NCBI RefSeq assembly: GCF_019823065.1
Contig: NZ_CP081966.1
Span: 5,115,501 to 5,179,500, forward strand
From: Pseudomonas mosselii
GTDB taxonomy: Bacteria; Pseudomonadota; Gammaproteobacteria; Pseudomonadales; Pseudomonadaceae
Direction: 5' to 3'
Length of the DNA stretch: 64,000 nucleotides
Shown here: in pieces, positions 56,301 to 64,000 of the stretch
Layout of the letters: the number at the start of each line of letters is the position of its first letter
Position numbering within the stretch: the first letter of the stretch is position 1
Notes under the pieces: generated by a model
The model's input: only the letters and a program-made list of their open reading frames with translations
What the model was told of the DNA's origin: nothing
Database searches by the model: none
Translations under genes and position numbers: made by a program

Positions 56301-56356
56301 TTTATAGTGTTTTGGCGCATAAGGGGGGGCACGGTATTGTTGATGCTCGCGGGTGA
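53309..56356 (+). CDS. mexW: RND multidrug transporter (MexW-like)
   Basis: A 1,015-residue 12-helix RND pump. It starts MAFTDPFIRRPVLACVVSLLILLLGLQ and carries GLVVDDAIVVVENIHRHIEEG, with the paired helix-4 aspartates, and a TMITLAAVYAPIGFLTG segment. The usual second repeat ends TLFVLPCIYSVL. It uses proton flow to expel drugs through the adaptor and an OprM-type channel. It differs clearly from the cargo pump, which has a single aspartate at DNGIVIAEDIERR. Confidence 0.9.
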   Translation: MAFTDPFIRRPVLACVVSLLILLLGLQAWNKLQIRQYPQMENALITVTTAYPGANAETIQGYITQPLQQSLASADGIDYMTSVSRQNFSVISVYARIGADTDRLFTQLLAKANEVRNKLPQDSEDPVLSKEAADASALMYISFYSDEMSNPQITDYLSRVIQPKLATLPGMAEAEILGNQVFAMRIWIDPVKLAGFGLSAVDVTNAVRRYNFLSAAGEVKGQYVATSINATTELKSAEAFAALPVKTSGDSRVLLGDVARVEMGAENYDTVSSFDGTPSVYIGIKATPAANPLEVIKEVRRIMPQLEEALPASLKVSIAYDATLFIQASIDEVIKTLGEAVLIVIVVVFLFLGALRSVVIPVVTIPLSMIGVLFFMQMMGYSLNLLTLLAMVLAIGLVVDDAIVVVENIHRHIEEGKSPFDAALEGAREIALPVVSMTITLAAVYAPIGFLTGLTGALFKEFALTLAGAVVISGIVALTLSPMMCALLLRHEQNPSGLAHRLDLIFDALKVRYQRLLHGTLNSRPVVLVFAVLILCLIPALLMFTRTELAPEEDQGVIFMISSSPQTANLDYLNAYTDQFTPIFKRFPEYYSSFQINGFNGVQSGIGGFLLKPWNERERTQMQLLPLVQAELEQIGGLQIFGFNLPSLPGTGEGLPFQLVINTAGDYPALLEVAQRVKERAQASGKFAFLDIDLAFDKPEVVIDIDRAKAAQMGVSMDTLGSTLATLLGEAEINRFTLEGRSYKVIAQVERPYRANPGWLNNYYVKNEQGQLLPLATLITLNDRARPRQLNQFQQLNSAIIQGVPLVSMGEALETVRAIAREEAPEGFSLDYAGTARQFVQEGSALWVTFGLALAIIFLVLAAQFESFRDPLVILVTVPLSICGALLPLFLGVSSMNIYTQVGLVTLIGLITKHGILIVEFANQLRDERGLGVREAIEEAAAIRLRPVLMTTAAMVFGMVPLILASGAGAVSRFDIGMVIATGMSVGTLFTLFVLPCIYSVLAHKGGHGIVDARG

Positions 56357-56400
56357 TTTGCTTTGGTTTTTTATGCGCATTCGTAGAATATACCGACATT

Positions 56401-56940
56401 TAGTCACCTTTTCGCCTTTACGGCGACCTACTTTTCTCTAGGGAAAAGTAGGCAAAACCGTTCCGCTCCGTTCATCCGGCCCTGCGCTTCGCTCCGGGGT
56501 TCCCTCGCTCCTGAAGTCGCAATTGGCGGTGCCTGAACTGTCGCGCGCTTAGAAGCAAGAGCAAGAACAGGAAAATGCGAAGTTTACTGTTTGAAAATTA
56601 GTTATATATTGGCTGTTCCGGCCTATCGCGGGCTTGCCCCGCGAAACAATCGAGAGATTAATTCCGCTTCAACTAGCGACAGCTGCGCCAGTCCAGTCGC
56701 CGCCCGTAACTTCGCGACTTCAGGAGGCCGAACGCAGGTCTTGCGAAGGGAGGTGACGGGCATGGATGCCCGTCAAGCGCTGCGCCCCAGGATGGGGCGT
56801 TCAGCGCGGTCCTCCCGGGAGCAAGGCCGGAGTGAGGGAACCCGGAGCGAAGCGCAGGGCCGGATGAATGGAGCGAGGATTTTTTGGTTCCTTTTTGATC
56901 CTTCAAAAAGGGACCCGCCGTAAGGGCGGAAAGGTGAATA
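56401..56940. repeat. large interrupted inverted repeat in a gene-free region
   Basis: The 707 bases between the RND gene and hisC contain no supported gene. A segment at 56401-56520 reappears in reverse at about 56714-56937. Matching pieces include CTCCTGAAGTCGC (56508-56520) with GCGACTTCAGGAG (56714-56726), and a run of about 40 bases around 56469-56512 with its complement near 56831-56872. The right copy holds extra sequence with nested hairpins (GACGGGCATGGATGCCCGTC, 56757-56776). It looks like a dispersed Pseudomonas intergenic repeat family. Open frames across it are not believable genes. Confidence 0.65.
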
Positions 56941-57063
56941 AGCGTCGACATCAAAAATGAATGCGCATACAACTTCCAAAACCACCAAACAACAATAACA
57001 ACAAGGGGCGAATCAGAAGTCAAAATAACCAACCCCAATCCGCCCCCAGTCAAACCCCTGAAA

Positions 57064-58113
57064 TCAATTCAAAGCATCAAGCAAAGCCTGGTTCATCTCC
57101 GGCGTCCCAACGGTAATCCGCAGGAACTGCGCAATCCGCTCCTGTTTGAAGTGCCGAACAATCACCCCCTGCTCACGAAGCCGCGCCGCGATCCCGGCAG
57201 CATCCTGCCCGGGATGCCGGGCGAAGATGAAGTTCGCCGCCGAAGGCAACACCTCGAACCCACGCGCCACCAACTCGGCAACCAGCACGTCCCGGCTTTC
57301 GATAACCTTGCGACAGGTCTGATCGAAATACGCACGGTCATCGAACGCAGCCGCCGCCCCGACAATCGCCATGCGATCCAACGGATAGGAGTTGAAGCTG
57401 TTCTTGATCCGCTCCAACGCCTCGATCAGGTCAGGATGCCCCACCGCCAGGCCAACCCTGAGCCCCGCCAGCGACCGTGACTTGGACAAGGTCTGGGTCA
57501 CCAGCAGGTTGTCGTAGCGATCGACCAGGCTGATAGCCGTCTCGCCACCGAAATCGATATAGGCCTCATCGACCACCACCACCGAATCCCGGTTGGCCTG
57601 CAGCAGTTGCTCGACCGCCTCAAGCGGCAACAGGCAACCGGTCGGCGCATTGGGGTTGGGGAAGATGACCCCGGCATTGGGCTTGCTGTAATCAGAAACC
57701 CGAATCTGGAACTGCTCATCCAGCGCCAACTGCTCGAACGCGATACCGTACAGGCCGCAATACACCGGGTAGAAGCTGTAGCTCACGTCCGGGAACAGCA
57801 GCGGCCCACGGTCATGCTGGAACAGGCCGTGGAAGATGTGCGCCAGCACCTCGTCCGAGCCATTGCCAACGAACACCTGCGCCGGCGTCACGCCGTAATA
57901 CTCGGCCACCGCCTGCTTGAGGCGGTCACCGTTCGGGTCCGGATACAGCCGCAGGTTGTCGTTAAGCTCGCCGCGCATGGCCTCCAGCGCCTTGGGCGAC
58001 GGTCCATAAGGGTTCTCGTTGGTGTTCAGCTTGACCAGCCGCGCAAGCTTGGGCTGCTCGCCCGGCACGTAAGGCACCAAGTCCTTGACGAAGGGACTCC
58101 AGAAACGACTCAT
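57064..58113 (-). CDS. hisC: histidinol-phosphate aminotransferase
   Basis: A 349-residue PLP enzyme of histidine biosynthesis. Features are [31 protein letters not shown], the Schiff-base lysine region [15 protein letters not shown] and the C-terminal [12 protein letters not shown]. It converts imidazole acetol phosphate to histidinol phosphate using glutamate. It starts 2 bp after hisD and ends the minus-strand block. Confidence 0.96.
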   Translation of the reverse strand: MSRFWSPFVKDLVPYVPGEQPKLARLVKLNTNENPYGPSPKALEAMRGELNDNLRLYPDPNGDRLKQAVAEYYGVTPAQVFVGNGSDEVLAHIFHGLFQHDRGPLLFPDVSYSFYPVYCGLYGIAFEQLALDEQFQIRVSDYSKPNAGVIFPNPNAPTGCLLPLEAVEQLLQANRDSVVVVDEAYIDFGGETAISLVDRYDNLLVTQTLSKSRSLAGLRVGLAVGHPDLIEALERIKNSFNSYPLDRMAIVGAAAAFDDRAYFDQTCRKVIESRDVLVAELVARGFEVLPSAANFIFARHPGQDAAGIAARLREQGVIVRHFKQERIAQFLRITVGTPEMNQALLDALN

Positions 58114-58115
58114 GC

Positions 58116-59438
58116 TCAGTTCCCCTTCTCGTTGAGGATGCGGTATTCGGCGCTGCGCGCATGAGCGGTCAGCGATTCGCCCCGGGCCAGCACCGAAGCG
58201 GTGTGACCCAGCTCGGACGCGCCCTGCTCGGAGCAGAAGATGATCGACGAACGCTTCTGGAAGTCATACACGCCCAGTGGCGAAGAGAAGCGCGCAGTGC
58301 CGGAAGTCGGCAGCACGTGGTTGGGGCCGGCGCAGTAGTCGCCTAGCGCCTCGCTGGTGTGGCGGCCCATGAAGATCGCGCCGGCGTGGCGGATCTGCGG
58401 CAACCAGGCCTGTGGATCAGCCACCGACAGCTCCAGGTGCTCGGGGGCGATGCGGTTTGCCACCTCGATGGCCTGCTGCATGTCACGCACCTGGATCAGC
58501 GCGCCTCGGCCGTTGATCGACTTCTCGATGATCTCGGCGCGCTCCATGGTCGGCAGCAGCTTGTCGATGCTGGCGGCCACCCGATCGAGGAACTCGGCAT
58601 CCGGGCTGACCAGGATGGCCTGGGCGTCCTCGTCGTGCTCGGCCTGGGAGAACAGGTCCATGGCGATCCAGTCCGGATCGGTCTGGCCGTCGCACACCAC
58701 CAGGATCTCCGAAGGGCCGGCGATCATGTCGATGCCGACCTGGCCGAACACATGGCGCTTGGCGGTGGCCACGTAGATATTGCCCGGACCGACGATCTTG
58801 TCGACTTGCGGCACGCTTTCGGTGCCGTAGGCCAAGGCCGCGACCGCCTGGGCGCCACCGAGGGTGAACACCCGGTCGACCCCGGCGATGCAGGCCGCGG
58901 CCAGCACCAGCTCGTTGACCTCGCCACGCGGGGTCGGCACGACCATCACCACCTCGGCCACACCGGCGACCTTGGCCGGAATCGCGTTCATCAGCACCGA
59001 CGACGGGTACGATGCTTTTCCGCCCGGCACGTACAGGCCGGCGCGGTCAAGCGGGGTAACTTTCTGGCCGAGCACAGTGCCGTCGGCCTCGGTGTACTGC
59101 CAGGAATCCTGCTTTTGCCGTTCGTGGTAGATACGCACACGGTTGGCGGCTTTTTCCAGGGCTTCGCGCTGCACCGGGGTAATGCGGGTCAGGGCCAGCT
59201 CCAGGCGTGCGCGGTCCAGGATCAGATCATTGATCGATGTGGCATCGACACCGTCGAAACGCTGGGTGAACTCCACCAACGCCGCGTCGCCGCGCTCGCG
59301 CACGGCCTTGATGATGTCGAGCACGCGCTGGTTGACCGCGTCATCGGACACGCTTTCCCAGCTCAGCAGATGATCCAGATGTCGGGCGAAATCCTGGTCA
59401 GCGGCGTTGAGACGGGCAATTGCAGTGGACACGGTCAT
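58116..59438 (-). CDS. hisD: histidinol dehydrogenase
   Basis: A 440-residue zinc enzyme for the last two steps of histidine synthesis. Visible motifs are [39 protein letters not shown] and the glutamine/histidine pair region [37 protein letters not shown] lies near the C-terminus. It is 126 bp downstream of hisG. Confidence 0.97.
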   Translation of the reverse strand: MTVSTAIARLNAADQDFARHLDHLLSWESVSDDAVNQRVLDIIKAVRERGDAALVEFTQRFDGVDATSINDLILDRARLELALTRITPVQREALEKAANRVRIYHERQKQDSWQYTEADGTVLGQKVTPLDRAGLYVPGGKASYPSSVLMNAIPAKVAGVAEVVMVVPTPRGEVNELVLAAACIAGVDRVFTLGGAQAVAALAYGTESVPQVDKIVGPGNIYVATAKRHVFGQVGIDMIAGPSEILVVCDGQTDPDWIAMDLFSQAEHDEDAQAILVSPDAEFLDRVAASIDKLLPTMERAEIIEKSINGRGALIQVRDMQQAIEVANRIAPEHLELSVADPQAWLPQIRHAGAIFMGRHTSEALGDYCAGPNHVLPTSGTARFSSPLGVYDFQKRSSIIFCSEQGASELGHTASVLARGESLTAHARSAEYRILNEKGN

Positions 59439-59564
59439 GGCGAGGGCCTCGTTATTAGCGGATGTTCAGGCGCCCTAAAGCTACCACTCCATCCGCGCGG
59501 GCACCTGAGAAAATTGGCTATGACGCGGATAGACGGGCGCGACAGCGGAGGTCGCGCGCAGAGG

Positions 59565-60200
59565 TCAGCCGCGGTGTCGCGATTCGACGGCGTTGCGCAG
59601 GGTGTCGATCAGGCTCTGGATACGGGCGTGCTGCATTTTCATGGAAGCCTTGTTGACCACCAGGCGCGAGCTGATCGTGGCGATCAGTTCCTGGGGCTCG
59701 AGGCCGTTGGCGCGCAGGGTGTTGCCGGTGTCGACCACGTCGATGATCTTGTCGGCGAGGTTGATCAGCGGGGCCAGCTCCATGGAGCCGTACAGCTTGA
59801 TGATGTCGACCTGGCGGCCCTGCTCGGCGTAGTAGCGCTTGGCTACGTTGACGAACTTGGTGGCCACGCGCAGGCGGCCCTTGGGCTCGGGCGCGCCGGT
59901 CACGCCGGCGGTCATCAGCTTGCACTGGGCGATCTGCAGGTCCAGGGGCTCGTACAGGCCCTGGCCGCCGTATTCCATCAGCACATCCTTGCCGGCCACA
60001 CCGAGGTCGGCGGCGCCATGCTCGACATAGGTCGGCACGTCGGTGGCACGCACGATGAGCAGGCGGACATCATCCTGGGTGGTCGGGATGATCAGCTTGC
60101 GGCTCTTGTCCGGATTCTCGGTCGGCACAATACCGGCTTCGGCCAGCAGTGGCAGGGTATCGTCGAGAATCCGGCCTTTGGATAGCGCGATGGTCAACAT
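59565..60200 (-). CDS. hisG: ATP phosphoribosyltransferase catalytic subunit, short form
   Basis: A 211-residue short-form HisG ([24 protein letters not shown]). It lacks the C-terminal regulatory domain and so needs HisZ, which is not in the window. It catalyses the first step of histidine synthesis. The conserved [17 protein letters not shown] and the phosphate loop [15 protein letters not shown] are visible. The start at 60200 begins the homologous region. A GCCGGGCA-C-TGCCCGGC hairpin lies upstream at 60232-60248. Confidence 0.95.
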   Translation of the reverse strand: MLTIALSKGRILDDTLPLLAEAGIVPTENPDKSRKLIIPTTQDDVRLLIVRATDVPTYVEHGAADLGVAGKDVLMEYGGQGLYEPLDLQIAQCKLMTAGVTGAPEPKGRLRVATKFVNVAKRYYAEQGRQVDIIKLYGSMELAPLINLADKIIDVVDTGNTLRANGLEPQELIATISSRLVVNKASMKMQHARIQSLIDTLRNAVESRHRG

Positions 60201-60285
60201 TGGAACGTCGGTCCTTAAGCAGCTATAGCCAGCCGGGCACTGCCCGGCCGCATAAAATTCGGGGCGCGTCCCTGCGCCATGCAGA

Positions 60286-61814
<1,529 letters not shown>

Positions 61815-61865
61815 GCTCAACCTCGATCGGCGCCCAACGCGCGCGGGTCGGCCATCATACAAAAA

Positions 61866-61913
61866 AGCCCCTCGCCTGCGAAGCCCATGAGTGGGCGCGC
61901 TGACCGAGGGGCC
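61866..61913 (-). terminator. terminator of the mla operon
   Basis: On the minus strand, GGCCCCTCGG and its complement CGAGGGGC enclose a long loop, then TTTTTTG follows. It ends the mlaFEDCB transcript before ibaG. The loop itself contains a small GCCCA-TGGGC hairpin. Confidence 0.75.
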
Positions 61914-61932
61914 TTTCGCGAACGGCAGGGCA

Positions 61933-62235
61933 TCAGCCTGCCAGCACTTCATCAAGGTCATAGACCCCGGCGATTTCCCGCATATCCTCCGGGATACCGC
62001 GCAGTTCCCAGGTCTTGCCGGCCGCCTGCGCATCGCGCATGAAGCCCAGCAGCAACGACAGGCCGACGCTGCTGGACTTCTCCACCGCAGAGCAGTCGAG
62101 CACCAGGCGTGGTTCGCGGCACGCCGTGACCAGCGCCTTGCCCTGCTTGCGCAGGGCCGGACCGCTGCGATAGTCCAGCACGCCTGCCAGGGAGAGGACG
62201 CCCGGCTCGGCCATGCTCACGGCGGCGTCACTCAT
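61933..62235 (-). CDS. mlaB: MlaB, STAS-domain protein
   Basis: A 100-residue STAS protein (GVLSLAGVLDYRSGPALRKQGKAL, RLVLDCSAVEKSSSVGLSLLLGF) with the conserved serine stretch. It regulates MlaF ATPase assembly. The ATG at 62235 overlaps the mlaC stop. In the cargo system this domain is fused to the permease. Confidence 0.9.
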   Translation of the reverse strand: MSDAAVSMAEPGVLSLAGVLDYRSGPALRKQGKALVTACREPRLVLDCSAVEKSSSVGLSLLLGFMRDAQAAGKTWELRGIPEDMREIAGVYDLDEVLAG

Positions 62236-62885
62236 TTGACTTCCTTATCCGGCGAGCTGTCCGCCGCTTCCTTGGCCTTGGCCACTTCGCCGGCCCAGCC
62301 GTCGATGGTCTTGTCCAGGTTGTTGCCGTTGCGCTGCATGGCGTCCTGGAACTGGTCGCGGAACAGCTTGCCGATGTTGATGCCGTTGACGATGACGTTA
62401 CGCACCTTCCACTCGCCGTCCAGCTTGACCATGGTGTATTGCACCGGATAGACCGCGCCGTTGGTGCCGGTGATCTTCATGCCGACGCTGGTGCGATCAT
62501 CACCCTCGGCCTTGGCCGGATCGACGGTGATGCCCTGGTTGTTGTACTCCAGCAAGGCGTTGCCGTAGAACTGCATCAGGCTGCGTTTGAAGTTCTCCTG
62601 GAAGCGCTGCATCTGCGCAGGGGTCGCCTTGCGCGAGTACTTGACGGTCATGATGCTCTTGGAAATACCGTCGGCATCGACCACCGGGCCAAGGTTGCTG
62701 TTAAGCGCGCTGTAAAAGGCCTCGGGGTTGGCCTTGTACTGCTCCTTGTTGGCCTTCAGGTCGCTGAGCAACTGCGTGGTGGTGCCCTGGATCACATCAC
62801 GGGCGGATTGCCCCGGCGCCGCCAGGGCCAGCAGGGGGAAGGCCGCCAGCAGAACCAGCAAGCCACGTCGCAGGATCGAAATCAT
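62232..62885 (-). CDS. mlaC: MlaC, periplasmic phospholipid carrier
   Basis: A 217-residue secreted protein (signal LLVLLAAFPLLALA). MlaC-type text includes DVIQGTTTQLLSDLKANKEQYK and LMQFYGNALLEYNNQGITVDPA. It shuttles phospholipid between the outer-membrane MlaA complex and MlaFEDB. It is 9 bp after mlaD. Confidence 0.94.
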   Translation of the reverse strand: MISILRRGLLVLLAAFPLLALAAPGQSARDVIQGTTTQLLSDLKANKEQYKANPEAFYSALNSNLGPVVDADGISKSIMTVKYSRKATPAQMQRFQENFKRSLMQFYGNALLEYNNQGITVDPAKAEGDDRTSVGMKITGTNGAVYPVQYTMVKLDGEWKVRNVIVNGINIGKLFRDQFQDAMQRNGNNLDKTIDGWAGEVAKAKEAADSSPDKEVK

Positions 62886-62894
62886 GGAAACTCC

Positions 62895-63380
62895 TTAATT
62901 AGCCGGTTGCGCTTCTTTCGGTTCCTTGCCCACCGAGTTGAGCAGGAACTTGCCGATCAGGTCTTCCAGCACCAGTGCCGACTGGGTGTCGTGGATGGTG
63001 CTGCCATCCTTGAGTACCGCGTCCTCGCCGCCCACGCTGATACCGATGTACTTCTCGCCCAGCAGGCCTGCGGTCAGGATCGAGGCAGTGGAGTCGGTCG
63101 GCAGGTTGTCGACATGCTTGTCCAGCTGCAGCGTAACCCGGCCAGTGTAGGAATCGCGGTCCAGATCGATGGCCGTGACCTTGCCGATGGTCACACCGGC
63201 CATGGTCACCTTAGCTCTGACCGTCAAACCGGCGATATTGTCAAAATAAGCATAAACTTTATACGTGTCGCTGCTCGGGCTGGCCGACAGCCCGCTGACA
63301 CGCAGGGCCAGCAGCAGCAGCGCCAGGATCCCGGCCAGGAGGAACAGGCCGACACCGATTTCCAGGGTGCGGTTTTGCAT
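62895..63380 (-). CDS. mlaD: MlaD, MCE-domain protein
   Basis: A 161-residue protein with one N-terminal helix (IGVGLFLLAGILALLLLALRV) and a compact MCE domain (AYFDNIAGLTVRAKVTMAGVTIGKVTAIDL). The hexamer forms the lipid tunnel of the Mla transporter. It overlaps the end of mlaE by one base (TGATG). Confidence 0.95.
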   Translation of the reverse strand: MQNRTLEIGVGLFLLAGILALLLLALRVSGLSASPSSDTYKVYAYFDNIAGLTVRAKVTMAGVTIGKVTAIDLDRDSYTGRVTLQLDKHVDNLPTDSTASILTAGLLGEKYIGISVGGEDAVLKDGSTIHDTQSALVLEDLIGKFLLNSVGKEPKEAQPAN

Positions 63381-64000
63381 CAGAAATCTCCAAACATCAA
63401 GGCGGTCAGAATAAAGTCCAGACCCAGGACTGCCAGCGAGGCATAGACCACGGTCTTGGTGGTGGCACGGCTGATCCCTTCTGAGGTGGGCTCACAGTCG
63501 TACCCCTGGAATACGGCGATCCAGGTGACGACGAAAGCGAACACCAGGCTCTTGATCAGCCCGTTGATCACGTCGTCGCTGAACGAAACGCTGTTCTGCA
63601 TGTTGGCCCAGAACGAACCTTCATAGACGCCCAGCCAGTCCACGGCGACCCACGAGCCACCCCAAATGCCGACCACGCTGAAGATAAGCGCCAGCAGCGG
63701 CAGCGAGATGAAACCGGCCCACAGCCTGGGGGCGACGATGTACTTGAGCGGGTCGACGCCGATCATCTCCAGGCTCGACAGTTGCTCGGTGGACTTCATG
63801 TTGCCGATCTCGGCGGTCAGCGCGGAGCCCGCGCGGCCGGCGAACAGCAAGGCGGTGACCACCGGCCCCAGCTCGCGCAGCAGGGTCAGGGCGACCATTT
63901 GCCCCACAGCCTGCTCCGAGCCGTACTTGGTGAGGATGCTGTAGCCCTGCAGGGCCAGTACCATGCCGATGAACACGCCGGACACGACGATGATTGCCAG
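63380..64000 (-). CDS. mlaE: MlaE, permease of the Mla transporter (partial)
   Basis: The last 206 codons of MlaE; the N-terminal part lies past base 64,000. Permease text is clear: [50 protein letters not shown] and the end [18 protein letters not shown]. It moves phospholipid with MlaF, MlaD and MlaB at the inner membrane. mlaF should follow outside the window. Confidence 0.95.
   Translation of the reverse strand: MAIIVVSGVFIGMVLALQGYSILTKYGSEQAVGQMVALTLLRELGPVVTALLFAGRAGSALTAEIGNMKSTEQLSSLEMIGVDPLKYIVAPRLWAGFISLPLLALIFSVVGIWGGSWVAVDWLGVYEGSFWANMQNSVSFSDDVINGLIKSLVFAFVVTWIAVFQGYDCEPTSEGISRATTKTVVYASLAVLGLDFILTALMFGDF

Noticed and set aside
56591..56923. Small frame ending GARIFWFLFDPSKRDPP
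   Set aside because: It lies within the inverted intergenic repeat and matches the kind of false gene often called in such Pseudomonas repeats.
58359..60185. 608-codon rightward frame over hisD and hisG
   Set aside because: It is the complement of two conserved histidine genes with clear motifs; composition is low in lysine and methionine and rich in histidine and glycine.

Overview
The window joins two different genomes. Bases 1 to about 44,350 are most of an integrative conjugative element (ICE) of the Tn4371 type. Bases from about 44,360 to 64,000 are the chromosome of a Pseudomonas, most likely of the P. putida group. The chromosomal call rests on the order bifA, imelysin/IcmP, DUF1111, imelysin, DUF1513, MexVW-like pump, and on hisC-hisD-hisG-murA-ibaG-mlaBCDE in typical Pseudomonas form. 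The left end of the ICE, with its integrase, lies outside the window.

ICE backbone, left block (1-15.9 kb). A defence-like AAA ATPase gene with a zinc-hook CxxC, read leftward, has been split by an IS256-family insertion that left an 8-bp target duplication. Then come the maintenance genes: DUF932, a long ParB-family protein, DUF736, an XRE regulator, DUF2958, a DUF2285 protein, a winged-helix excisionase-like protein, RepA, three 18-bp iterons, ParA and a small ParA-linked protein. DUF2840, the TraF protease and a DUF3363 relaxase follow. Several stretches of 300-770 bases here hold no convincing gene.

ICE cargo (15.9-31.5 kb). Between the relaxase and traG sits an envelope and efflux module. 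It holds an MCE/Mla-type lipid ABC system (auxiliary lipoprotein, MCE protein, ATPase, STAS-permease fusion), a DUF3313 lipoprotein, an SMR protein lacking the usual glutamate, and an RND pump with its adaptor under a TetR regulator. The outer-membrane factor diverges from tetR across a clear operator. Next are a LysR regulator, a second TrbK-like lipoprotein, a Gdx/SugE-type SMR protein, a decayed DJ-1/old-yellow-enzyme remnant, a SRPBCC protein and another LysR regulator.

ICE transfer block (31.7-44.1 kb). traG (coupling protein), a ribbon-helix-helix gene, trbBCDEJKLFGI and a DUF2274 gene form one tightly overlapping mating-pair operon. It ends in a strong hairpin. A candidate right attachment site lies about 280 bp upstream of the bifA start.

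Chromosome (44.4-64 kb). bifA, a c-di-GMP phosphodiesterase with a degenerate GGDQF site, has a candidate FliA promoter. An iron-linked cluster of two imelysins around a di-haem protein plus DUF1513 comes next, then an RND pump. A gene-free region carries a large inverted repeat. On the minus strand follow mlaE-D-C-B, a terminator, ibaG, murA, hisG, hisD and hisC. The window thus holds two separate MCE lipid-transport systems, one mobile and one chromosomal, and two RND pumps.
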